From Planctomycetota bacterium (GTDB lineage Bacteria; Planctomycetota; UBA1135; UBA2386): a stretch of DNA of 6,188 bases. Under the pieces are notes generated by a model that was not told where the DNA came from, did no database searches, and was given only the letters and a program-made list of their open reading frames with translations. A program made the position numbers and the translations under genes. Shown here in pieces: positions 1 through 5,810 of the stretch. Location: assembly GCA_016793305.1 (NCBI GenBank), contig JAEUHU010000313.1, forward strand, positions 1-6,188, written 5' to 3'. Every line of letters starts with the position of its first letter. The stretch's first letter is position 1.

Positions 1-163
1 GACGCACACGAACCCGCTGTGCGGCGCCCTAGGCGTCACCATCCCGATCCCGGACGTCCCGACCGCCATCGGTTTCCCGCTGTCGCTGCAGTGGGGCGTG
101 TTCGACCCGATGGCGCTGGACGGGCTCAGCCACACGGGTGCGGTGACCGCTCTGATCAACTGA
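1..163 (+). CDS. C-terminal end of a probable secreted protein (5' end outside window)
   Basis: The frame starting at base 2 is open from the left edge to a TGA at 161-163 and gives the last 53 residues of a protein. The tail holds a proline/glycine-rich strand-like run (VTIPIPDVPTAIGFPLSLQW, residues 12-31 of the fragment), then FDPMALDG and a small-residue ending that finishes ALIN. This pattern of a 'sLQw...DP...dGl..T.a' beta-rich ending resembles the final segment of large secreted or surface proteins common in some Planctomycetota; that link is from memory of the family style, not a search. No catalytic motif is visible, so no function is assigned. The 3' end overlaps the convergent hydrolase frame by 135 bases, so at least one of the two tails is unusual. 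Confidence that it is coding rests on its protein-like composition. Confidence 0.6.
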   Translation, partial: THTNPLCGALGVTIPIPDVPTAIGFPLSLQWGVFDPMALDGLSHTGAVTALIN

Positions 164-1240
164 CGACCAAGTCGTCCCCCGCGCCGCCCCCAGCACGAGA
201 TCGAAGAAGCGCAGCGCCTGCGCTTCGGCCCAGCGCCGCGGCCGCCACGGCGCGCCGCCCGCGACGAACGCCACGTGCCCACCGTGCCGCGGGAACTGCG
301 GCACCAGGAACGGCGACTGCGCGGCGACCTCGTGCGGCAGCAGCTCCGGCCGGCACAACGGATCGTCGGCGGCCGCGATCAGCAGCGTCGGCCGCCGGAT
401 CGCCGGCAGGAACGGCCCACAGCTCTGCGTCGTGTAGTAGTGCACCGCGTCGCGGAAGCCGTGCGTCGGCGCCGTCACCAGATCGTCGAACGCACGGAAC
501 GTGCGACACCACCGCACCGCCGCCGCGTCGAAGGCGCCGGGGTACTGCCGTTCCTTCTGGATCGCCTTCGGGATCAGCGTCTGCAGGAAGTGCCGCGCGA
601 TCACCCCGCCGAGCCGTCGGTCGCACTGCAGCGAACAGACGCCGAGGTCGAACGGCGGCGACACCGCAGCCGCCGCCCGCAGGTTCGCCGGCGTGCGATC
701 TCCCTGTTCGCCGAGCGCCTTCAGCAGCACGTTGCCGCCGAGCGAGAAGCCGATCGCGACGAACGGTGCTCGGGGGAAGCGCGCGATCAGCCCGTGCAGC
801 ACGTGCAGGAAGTCCGTGGTCTCGCCGCTGTGGTAGGTGCGCAACGCCTGGTTCAGCACGCCGCCGCACGAACGGAACTCGAGCACCGCCACGCGCTGGC
901 CGCGCCGTGCGGCCTCGTGCACGACCTCGCGCACGTAGGCCGAGCGGCGCGAGCCTTCGAGCCCGTGCAGCAGCAGCACCACCGGTGCTGCCGGATCGCT
1001 CGCGTCGTGATGATGCAGCCGCAGCGAATCGCCGTCCGGCAACCGCCACACCTCCTCGCGCAACGGCGGCAACGGCCGCGCCGGGCGCATCGCCGCCACC
1101 GTCTGCAGCATCCCGGAGCGCGCCCAGAAGGCTGGCCGGAACGGCGTCTTCGCCAACTCGGCGAGCACTTCGGCCTTGTCGAACGCACGGTCCACGGGGC
1201 CGGCACGGTAGCGAGTGTCCACGCGTTCGCACGGCGGCAT
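29..1240 (-). CDS. YheT-type alpha/beta hydrolase, 403 aa
   Basis: Cytoplasmic alpha/beta-fold hydrolase of the YheT/COG0429 type. Members are predicted esterases or acyl hydrolases; the substrate is unknown. The family's N-terminal 'F.P..W...G.LQT' is seen as FRPAFWARSGMLQTV at residues 34-48. The oxyanion strand and loop is VVLLLHGLEGS (87-97). The nucleophile elbow is GFSLGGN, with Ser166. The acid is in AADDP (Asp292 or Asp293) and the base is His322 in RHGGHVAF. No signal peptide is visible. The ATG at 1240 was chosen because it puts about 30 residues before the conserved start and has a weak GAGA upstream; GTG codons a few residues further in are alternatives. The recognisable domain ends near residue 350 (about base 190). 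The frame runs on to a TAG at 29-31, adding a polar, low-complexity tail antisense to the gene ending at 163. E. coli YheT is about 340 aa, so this protein is longer by roughly that tail. It is divergent from the gene starting at 1342. Confidence 0.9.
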   Translation of the reverse strand: MPPCERVDTRYRAGPVDRAFDKAEVLAELAKTPFRPAFWARSGMLQTVAAMRPARPLPPLREEVWRLPDGDSLRLHHHDASDPAAPVVLLLHGLEGSRRSAYVREVVHEAARRGQRVAVLEFRSCGGVLNQALRTYHSGETTDFLHVLHGLIARFPRAPFVAIGFSLGGNVLLKALGEQGDRTPANLRAAAAVSPPFDLGVCSLQCDRRLGGVIARHFLQTLIPKAIQKERQYPGAFDAAAVRWCRTFRAFDDLVTAPTHGFRDAVHYYTTQSCGPFLPAIRRPTLLIAAADDPLCRPELLPHEVAAQSPFLVPQFPRHGGHVAFVAGGAPWRPRRWAEAQALRFFDLVLGAARGTTWSSVDQSGHRTRVAEPVQRHRVEHAPLQRQRETDGGRDVRDRDGDA

Positions 1241-1341
1241 CGGCGCGTTCTCGCAGGCCCCCAGGTCCTGCGGCGTCCCAACCCGGGACTTCGCTGCGCA
1301 GCCCGTCAGGACGGCCGCACGACGAGCCCGATGCCGGACGC
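1241..1341. other. Divergent intergenic spacer between hydrolase and signal-anchored protein
   Basis: The 101 bases between the two divergent starts must hold the 5' signals of both genes if neither is read from further away. I see no convincing -35/-10 pair and no operator-like palindrome in it. The frames of both neighbours stay open through the spacer, as expected at this GC content, so slightly earlier starts cannot be ruled out. Any promoter here is inferred from position only. Confidence 0.4.
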
Positions 1342-2553
1342 ATGCGCACCACCCTTCGTCCTCGCCGACTCGTTCCGTTGCTCGCCACGTCGGCGGCCGT
1401 CGCCGTGCTCGGCATCGCCGGCATCGTGCACGTGCGCGCCGATCGCAGCTGGCAGGCGATGCAGGTGATGGCAGAGGGTCTGCAGCAGCGACTGCAGGCG
1501 CGCCCGCACCATCGGCAGCCGTTGTGGGGCGAAGGCAAGCCAGGATCGGCGTTCGCGCACTACGAGCAGGCGATGCAGAAGGCCCGTGAACTCGGCGTCG
1601 CCGACAAGGACGCACTGGTGGCGATGCTGCCGCGTACGGACGCCGACACTGCAGAAGCGCCGGAGTCCCAGGCGCTGCTGGCGCGCTGGCAACCTGTGCT
1701 CGCAGCCCTGCACGAAGGCGCCCACGCGGTCGACGCGACGCCGCCCCCGGCCCCGACCATGCCAGGGCAGCCCAGCATGACCAACCTGCTGGACGCACGC
1801 TGGGTCGTGAACCTGGCGATGTTCGACGCGCGCGCACTGCGCGCTCGTGGTGACGGGCTCGCCGCCGTGCTCCGCAGCCTCGACGCCGCGACGCTCGGGG
1901 TCGACCTCCACCGCAAGGGCACGCTGATCGAGCAGATGATCGCCAGCGCCCTCGTGGCGATCGCGGGGAACGAATGCTGGCCCGAAGCCGCCTTGCAGCA
2001 CCTCGACCCGGACGCGCTGGCTGCCCTCGCCGACGGGCTCGAGAAGCTCGATGCCATGCTGCCGGAGACGGTCGACTTCGACGGCGAGATGTCGTTCTCG
2101 CTGTGCTGGTCGATGACGACGTCTGCCGAGCACCTGCCGTCGACGTTCGCGGCGTGGCGCTACGGCTTCTCGACCCGCTGGATGCTCGCCGACGCGATGC
2201 TGCGCGCGGCCGGCACGCACCGAGAACTCGGCGCCGCCACCAAGCTCGCCTGGCCGCAGCGAGAGGCGCTGCTCGAACTGGAGCTCGGCACCCTGGTGGC
2301 CTGCGGCAATCCGATCGTCGCGATGATGGTGCCGAACCTCACCAGCGCCGAACGTGGCCTGCGCGAGACCGCGACGCTGCTGCGCCTGCTGCGCATGTCG
2401 GTGGCGCTCCACCGCGGCCTCGACCTGCCGCCGCTGCGCGATCCGCTCGGCGACGGCCCGCTGCGTGTCACCCGGCAAGCCGACGGCAGCGTGCGCCTGC
2501 ACGGTGCCGGCACCGAGTGGCGCAAGAACCTGGCGCGCACCGTCACGCCCTGA
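1342..2553 (+). CDS. Signal-anchored helical protein of unknown function, 403 aa
   Basis: I do not recognise a named family. Residues 1-9 are basic (MRTTLRPRR), followed by a hydrophobic stretch at about 10-30 with no clear cleavage site. This suggests a single N-terminal membrane anchor with the rest in the periplasm. Residues 35-85 are helical, with PLWGEGKPGSAFAHYEQAMQKA at 60-81, which resembles one TPR-like helix pair. A proline-rich linker lies at about 131-145, then a mostly helical body to 360. The C-terminus has LPPLRDPLGDGPLR (362-375) followed by ADGSVRLHGAG. This resembles the 'DPf.G.PL.....dG..lyS.G' ending of many planctomycete membrane-anchored proteins; that is inference. The ATG at 1342 is the only reasonable start just before the anchor, although no good Shine-Dalgarno precedes it. 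The frame is also open upstream to base 19, but that part is antisense to the hydrolase and is excluded. It converges on the small membrane gene with a 19-base gap. Confidence 0.85.
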   Translation: MRTTLRPRRLVPLLATSAAVAVLGIAGIVHVRADRSWQAMQVMAEGLQQRLQARPHHRQPLWGEGKPGSAFAHYEQAMQKARELGVADKDALVAMLPRTDADTAEAPESQALLARWQPVLAALHEGAHAVDATPPPAPTMPGQPSMTNLLDARWVVNLAMFDARALRARGDGLAAVLRSLDAATLGVDLHRKGTLIEQMIASALVAIAGNECWPEAALQHLDPDALAALADGLEKLDAMLPETVDFDGEMSFSLCWSMTTSAEHLPSTFAAWRYGFSTRWMLADAMLRAAGTHRELGAATKLAWPQREALLELELGTLVACGNPIVAMMVPNLTSAERGLRETATLLRLLRMSVALHRGLDLPPLRDPLGDGPLRVTRQADGSVRLHGAGTEWRKNLARTVTP

Positions 2554-2572
2554 GCGGCGGCCCGACACCCGT

Positions 2573-2755
2573 TCAGTCGACCGGCTCGCGCACCTTCTTC
2601 AGCAGCCGGTTCCCGAAGTAGGCCAGTGTCGCGATCGCCAGCACCGGCAGCAGGAAGCGGCCGGCGCCGCGCAGCAGGCCGAGCAGCACGAACGCGCCGA
2701 CGACGATGGCGAGGAACCAGCCGGCCGCCATGCGCTGCGCCCGTCGTTCGCTCAC
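2573..2755 (-). CDS. Small two-helix membrane protein, 60 aa
   Basis: This is a 60-residue protein of unknown function. After a short basic N-terminus (MSERRAQR) it has a hydrophobic helix at about residues 10-28 (GWFLAIVVGAFVLLGLL). A short RGAGR turn leads to a second helix at about 33-47 (FLLPVLAIATLAYFG) and a charged tail rich in Lys and Arg. This predicts a hairpin inner-membrane protein with the termini on the cytoplasmic side. The start is a GTG at 2755-2753. It overlaps the TGA of the upstream DUF4262 gene in a GTGA arrangement, and GGGA lies 7 bases before it (2766-2763). An ATG eight codons later is a weaker choice. The four-base overlap implies translation coupled to the DUF4262 gene. 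It is short, but composition, overlap and ribosome site agree that it is real. Confidence 0.75.
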   Translation of the reverse strand: MSERRAQRMAAGWFLAIVVGAFVLLGLLRGAGRFLLPVLAIATLAYFGNRLLKKVREPVD

Positions 2756-3222
2756 GTGCGGGTCCCGATCACCGGCTGGAGCGCGGCGAAGCCCTCGCGA
2801 ACGTCGGGATCCCACGGCCACCGGCCCTGCTTGTCGGGCCACACCAGCTGCACCGCCGGCGTCGCGGCGGCCTCGTAGGCCCACGCGACGAGCGGCAGGC
2901 GCGCCGCGGCCTGTTCGGGTGGCACGCCGAGGAAGCGCGCGGGATAGCCGACCAGCACGCCGTCGTGCTTGCTGCCGGCGAGGAACGTCTTGCCCTCCGC
3001 AGCGTCGTCGGCGAGCGCGTTCAGCAGGTCGTCCGCGACGTCCTTCGGCAGCCCGAACACGACCACCTCGGGCTGTTCGAAGCTGTGCCACATGCCGACG
3101 GTGTAGGAGTACGCCGGCAACTCGTCGGACTCGGCGACGTGCACGACGTGCAGGCCGTTCTCGCCGACGTCCTCGAGGAGCTTCTTCTGCGGCGGGGTCT
3201 GGTCGGCGGCTGGCTCGCGCAT
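2752..3222 (-). CDS. DUF4262 family protein, 156 aa
   Basis: Small soluble protein of the DUF4262 family, whose biochemical role is not established to my knowledge. Family hallmarks are visible in order: a hydrophobic strand GLHVVHVAES (23-32); PAYSYTVGMWHSFEQPEVVVF (36-56), matching the family's 'faYTiGL...f.hPE...fGl'; a helical segment with LLNALADDAAEG (66-77); RFLGVPPE (96-103); and near the C-terminus VQLVWPDKQGRWPWD (124-138), matching the family's 'lQlvwPD..G.fPWe'. Length is normal for the family. There is no signal peptide or membrane segment. The ATG at 3222 gives the family-typical length; a GTG five codons upstream is an alternative, and no strong ribosome site is seen for either. 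The stop overlaps the start of the 60-aa membrane protein, so the two form one unit. It diverges from the methyltransferase gene. Confidence 0.88.
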   Translation of the reverse strand: MREPAADQTPPQKKLLEDVGENGLHVVHVAESDELPAYSYTVGMWHSFEQPEVVVFGLPKDVADDLLNALADDAAEGKTFLAGSKHDGVLVGYPARFLGVPPEQAAARLPLVAWAYEAAATPAVQLVWPDKQGRWPWDPDVREGFAALQPVIGTRT

Positions 3223-3337
3223 CCGCGCACTGTGCACGACCGGAAAGCATGCGGCAACCGCTCGATCGCCCGGCGGTGCGGCAGCAGCACCGGAGCGCGC
3301 CCTCGACACGGCCCCGCGGCGGGCCGAGACTGCCGCC
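3223..3337. other. Divergent spacer between the DUF4262 unit and the methyltransferase unit
   Basis: These 115 bases lie between two divergent, internally coupled gene pairs and are the likely location of both promoters. The least GC-rich part is around 3240-3260, close to the DUF4262 start. On the minus strand a TTGCCG is followed 17 bases later by CACAGT, which is too weak and too close to the ATG to call. A small GTGCAC palindrome lies at about 3232-3237. No terminator, riboswitch or repeat is apparent. Confidence 0.4.
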
Positions 3338-4252
3338 ATGCCCGGTGACGAAGCTGCCGAAATCGAACGCCTGCGCGCCGAACTGGCGGACCTGCGCCGC
3401 CGCATCGGCCCTTACGAACCAGGCCACTTCCACTCGCCGATCCCCGATCTCGCCGAGGTCCGCCGCGACGAAGCGCGCCTGTTCGCTCCCGGCGTGCGCG
3501 AGTTGCCCGGCGTCGATCGCAACGAGGCGCAGCAGTGGCGGCGCCTCGGCCAGCTGGCGGCCTTCGCCGGGCAGGAACGCTTCCCGCAGCACGCGACGCC
3601 CGGCGTGGCCCGCTACTACTGGGACAACCAGACGTTCGCCTACGGCGACGCGTTCGTGCTCTACGCGATGCTGCGCCTGCTGCAGCCCAAGCGCGTGATC
3701 GAGATCGGTTCGGGCTACTCGTCGGCGGTGATGCTCGACACGCTCGAACGGCATCCCGAGATCCAGACGCGGCTCCTGTTCGTCGAACCCGACCCGACGC
3801 GCCTGCTGCGGCTGCTGCGGCCCGACGACTGGCGCCGGGTCGAGGTGCTGCAGCAGCGCGTGCAGGACGTGCCGCTGGAGCGCTTCCTCGAGCTGGAGCC
3901 CGGCGACCTGCTGTTCGTCGACAGCAGCCACGTCGCCAAGATCGCCAGCGACGTGAACCACCTGTTCTTCGAGGTGGTGCCGCGACTGCCGGCCGGCTGC
4001 CACGTGCAGGTGCACGACATCCCGGCCAACTTCGAGTACCCGCGCCACTGGGTGATGGACGGCTGGGCGTGGAACGAGGCCTACCTGCTGCGCGCGTTCC
4101 TGCAGCACAACCACGAGTTCGAGGTCGACTTCCACGGCGCCTATCTCGCCGAACGCGATCCGGCGCGCTGCCTCGCGGCGCTGCCGAACTGCGCCCGGGC
4201 GGTGGGCATCAGCCTGTGGCTGCGGCGGCGTGGGCCTGGGAGCGATCGTTGA
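3338..4252 (+). CDS. Class I SAM-dependent methyltransferase, 304 aa
   Basis: Predicted cytoplasmic methyltransferase with a Rossmann-like SAM-binding fold; the acceptor is unknown. Residues 4-23 form a charged helix with coiled-coil character (AAEIERLRAELADLRRRI), followed by PGHFHSPIPDLAEV (28-41), a lead-in typical of one group of these enzymes. Motif I is RVIEIGSGYSSA (119-130), the glycine-rich SAM loop. The acidic residue ending strand 2 is Glu150 in LLFVEPDP. A following strand is VEVLQQRVQDV (168-178). A motif-IV-like segment is LLFVDSSHVAK (191-201) with Asp195 and His198, and HDIP (226-229) follows after the next strand. This layout matches the Methyltransf_24-like group. The ATG at 3338 sits just before the helical lead-in; only a weak GAG lies upstream. 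Its TGA overlaps the TTG start of the next gene by four bases, so the two are probably cotranslated. It could act on a small molecule, sugar or lipid; the sequence does not decide this. Confidence 0.88.
   Translation: MPGDEAAEIERLRAELADLRRRIGPYEPGHFHSPIPDLAEVRRDEARLFAPGVRELPGVDRNEAQQWRRLGQLAAFAGQERFPQHATPGVARYYWDNQTFAYGDAFVLYAMLRLLQPKRVIEIGSGYSSAVMLDTLERHPEIQTRLLFVEPDPTRLLRLLRPDDWRRVEVLQQRVQDVPLERFLELEPGDLLFVDSSHVAKIASDVNHLFFEVVPRLPAGCHVQVHDIPANFEYPRHWVMDGWAWNEAYLLRAFLQHNHEFEVDFHGAYLAERDPARCLAALPNCARAVGISLWLRRRGPGSDR
4238..4242 (+). promoter_or_regulatory. Ribosome binding site fixing a TTG start
   Basis: GGGAG lies inside the last codons of the methyltransferase gene and is separated by six bases (4243-4248) from the TTG at 4249-4251. 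This good Shine-Dalgarno match, together with the TTGA start/stop overlap, decides the start of the downstream membrane protein. Confidence 0.7.
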
Positions 4253-4902
4253 ACCAGGGGCCCGGAACGCTCCGGCTCGTGCTGGGACCGCTGCTGCTGA
4301 CCACGCTGGTCTGCGTCGCGCGTCTCGTCGGCGAAGTGCAGGGCTGGATCTCGCCACGCTCGGGTGGGGCGCTGCATCCGCTCGGCATCAGCTGGCTCGC
4401 ATTCGTGTTCGGCGCGTGGTTCGCGATCCGACTACGGCGTGCCGGTTCGGCCCCGCGCTTCGCGCGGTCGCGCACGGTGGCGACGCTCACCCTGCTCGGA
4501 CTCGCGGCTGGGGTGGCCTGGCAGTTTCGCCCGTTCGCAGGGCAGCCGGCCGACGACGCGATGTTCGGCCGCCTGCGCAGCGCCGTGCTGCTCCTGGTGA
4601 CACTCGCGAGTGCTGCCGCGACGCTGGCGTTCGCCGTCTGGCCGAGGCTCGCCTGGACGATGCTGTGCTACGCGCTTCCGGCGCGGCTCGTGGTGTTCCT
4701 GATCACCTGGTTCGCGAAGGTGCAGGGCTACGACACGCACTACGTGAAGTTCGGCCCACCCGGCATCGAACGCGACCTGCCCGACACACTGCTGGCGACC
4801 GCGCTGGCGCAGGGCGGCTTCTGGGTGCCGTTCACGGTCGTCTGCGGGGTCGCGATCGGCGTCTGGTTCGCATCCTCCCGCAGCTCGTCCGCTGGACGAT
4901 AG
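4249..4902 (+). CDS. Conserved six-helix membrane protein of unknown function, 217 aa
   Basis: Integral inner-membrane protein without a recognised catalytic motif. Predicted helices lie at about residues 7-27, 44-62, 77-93, 111-131, 133-155 and 189-208. Between the first two helices is RLVGEVQGWISPRSGGA (25-41). The longest polar loop, between helices five and six, is VQGYDTHYVKFGPPGIERD (158-176), rich in Tyr, His and Pro, followed by PDTLLATALAQGGFWVPF. I recall similar loops in uncharacterised membrane proteins from acidobacteria and planctomycetes, but this was not searched. The start is a TTG at 4249 overlapping the methyltransferase TGA; an earlier start would lie inside the methyltransferase gene in another frame. 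The overlap suggests that both products are made together and may act in one process at the membrane. It converges on the SUKH-like gene with a 52-base gap. Confidence 0.82.
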   Translation: MNQGPGTLRLVLGPLLLTTLVCVARLVGEVQGWISPRSGGALHPLGISWLAFVFGAWFAIRLRRAGSAPRFARSRTVATLTLLGLAAGVAWQFRPFAGQPADDAMFGRLRSAVLLLVTLASAAATLAFAVWPRLAWTMLCYALPARLVVFLITWFAKVQGYDTHYVKFGPPGIERDLPDTLLATALAQGGFWVPFTVVCGVAIGVWFASSRSSSAGR

Positions 4903-4954
4903 GAACCAATCCCGCGAATCGCCGCGAGGCCGATCGTCCGCGCGAACGACGCAG
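4903..4954. other. Convergent intergenic spacer, no clear terminator
   Basis: These 52 bases separate two convergent stop codons. The stretch is rich in CGCG and CGAT motifs that allow several weak, competing pairings. I see no dominant stem and no T-run on either strand, so I do not call a bidirectional terminator. Confidence 0.5.
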
Positions 4955-5737
4955 CTACTTCGCCCCAAGACGTCGGATCCGCTCGAGGGCGCGCAGCGCC
5001 GGCTGCGCAATCTGAGGCATGCCTTCCGCAGCGAGGCGCTGGGCGACGTGCTCCAGTTCGCGCCGCGGCCGTCGCTCCAGGAGCTTGGCGACCTCTTCGC
5101 GCACGTGGAGATCCCGATACCCAGCCAGGCGCTCGACGTCGTGGACCCGCTGTGGGTCGAGCAACGGAATGTAGAGACACAACTGCTCCGCCGCGATCTC
5201 ACGATCCTGTGCGCTCAAGGCGACGAGCAACTCCGACAAGGCGCGCTGGTCCGCGCAGGGTGCCAAGGGCGGCTCGGGCAGCTCGTCGATCGAGAGCCCG
5301 CGATCCCGTGCTTCGGCCAGGATGCTCCGGAACTCGGCAAGGCTCGCGTAGCAGATGCTGGTGCGGTCGTCGTGACAAAGGTGCAGCACCGCACCACGCA
5401 TCAGCCCCTTGGTGACGAGGCAGTACGGATTCGAGTCGTTGGCATCGTCGAGGGCGATCAGCCCCAGACGCTTGCCCAGATCGAACCGGTGGATCGCGCG
5501 CGAGTACGCACGCGACGCGTCCTCGGTCAACGGGTTGATGTCCAGCTCGGCACAAGCCAACGCCGGCGCCTCGCGGAAGTAGGCCCACAGCTCGTCGGGG
5601 CCTGCCGCGAGTGGATCCGACTCGTCGAGGGGCGCGCCACCAGGCTCCGTGGCACGGATCGCAAACAGTCGCCTCCTCAGCGCTACGGCGACATCGCGAA
5701 GCCATCGCCAGACCCTGCGCGCCTGAGTGCGGATCAT
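4955..5737 (-). CDS. SUKH (SMI1/KNR4)-like protein with C-terminal helical repeats, 260 aa
   Basis: The middle of the protein resembles the later half of a SUKH/SMI1-KNR4 domain: RLGLIALDDANDSNPYCLV (90-108), then GAVLHLCHDDRTSICYASLAEF (115-136). This is the family's 'i.i..dd.gdpy.ld....G.V....hd.......a.sf.eFl' pattern. The usual early part of the domain is less clear. The N-terminus (1-27) is strongly basic and amphipathic (RRVWRWLRDVAVALRRRL) and could bind a membrane or nucleic acid. Residues about 165-258 are helical with a HEAT-like rhythm (REEVAKLLERR, then ALRALERIRRL). SUKH proteins are known from bacterial toxin-immunity loci, but no toxin gene lies in this window, so that role is not claimed. 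The ATG at 5737 has GGAG eight bases upstream (5749-5746); a GTG 13 codons earlier lacks such support. It lies 73 bases downstream of the carboxylase gene on the same strand. Some blocks are less GC-rich than the neighbours. The gene is real; the SUKH label is moderately sure. Confidence 0.75.
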   Translation of the reverse strand: MIRTQARRVWRWLRDVAVALRRRLFAIRATEPGGAPLDESDPLAAGPDELWAYFREAPALACAELDINPLTEDASRAYSRAIHRFDLGKRLGLIALDDANDSNPYCLVTKGLMRGAVLHLCHDDRTSICYASLAEFRSILAEARDRGLSIDELPEPPLAPCADQRALSELLVALSAQDREIAAEQLCLYIPLLDPQRVHDVERLAGYRDLHVREEVAKLLERRPRRELEHVAQRLAAEGMPQIAQPALRALERIRRLGAK

Positions 5738-5745
5738 GCGCGAGG

Positions 5746-5749
5746 CTCC
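5746..5749 (-). promoter_or_regulatory. Ribosome binding site for the SUKH-like gene
   Basis: On the minus strand GGAG is followed by eight bases and the ATG at 5737-5735. This favours that ATG over the in-frame GTG further upstream. Confidence 0.55.
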
Positions 5750-5793
5750 GATCGCTGCATCGCCATGAGCACGCACGAAGCGAGCGCCAGGAC

Positions 5794-5809
5794 GCTGCCG
5801 CGAGGCAGC
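5794..5809 (-). terminator. Short GC hairpin just after the carboxylase stop
   Basis: A perfect six-base inverted repeat (GCTGCC / GGCAGC) with a four-base loop begins one base after the carboxylase stop codon on the minus strand. There is no T-run after it (GTCCTGG follows). It could therefore be a weak or Rho-independent-like pause or an mRNA 3'-end stabiliser, or chance in GC-rich DNA. It lies between two codirectional genes and may reduce read-through into the SUKH-like gene. Confidence 0.35.
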
Positions 5810-5810
5810 C

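Noticed and set aside
19..1341. Long open plus-strand frame continuing upstream of the signal-anchored protein
   Set aside because: Its translation is Arg/Ala/Pro/Ser-rich and antisense to the well-supported hydrolase; it is open only because of the high GC content.
1241..1837. Upstream extension of the hydrolase frame, including a lipobox-like LTGC just before the chosen start
   Set aside because: No start codon with a proper hydrophobic signal segment precedes the LTGC, and most of the extension is antisense to the signal-anchored protein gene.
29..2553. Two divergent genes each encoding exactly 403 residues, suggesting duplication
   Set aside because: The proteins share no motifs; the equal length is coincidence, and one length includes the unusual antisense tail.
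1306..2568. 420-residue minus-strand frame opposite the signal-anchored protein
   Set aside because: Its composition is rich in Arg, His, Gln and Glu with no hydrophobic core, typical of an antisense shadow; the plus-strand frame has an anchor and ordinary protein composition.
3222..3265. Promoter-like TTGCCG ... CACAGT upstream of the DUF4262 gene
   Set aside because: Only four and three of six consensus bases match, and it is too close to the start codon.
2626..3348. 240-residue plus-strand frame across the DUF4262 gene
   Set aside because: It is antisense to a gene with clear family motifs and shows no recognisable domain.
1480..3900. Frequent CTGCAG hexamers as a possible repeat or binding site
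   Set aside because: They mostly arise from Leu-Gln codon pairs (CTG CAG) or similar codon bias in GC-rich genes, with no regular spacing.
2756..4357. Long minus-strand frame upstream of the 60-residue membrane protein
   Set aside because: It is shadow translation across the DUF4262 gene (other frame) and the methyltransferase; only the last 60 codons look like protein, and they have their own start signals.
2573..5737. Possible toxin-immunity or defence island built on the DUF4262 and SUKH-like genes
   Set aside because: No toxin, nuclease, secretion or mobile gene is present, and the two genes lie in separate transcription units with metabolic or unknown neighbours.
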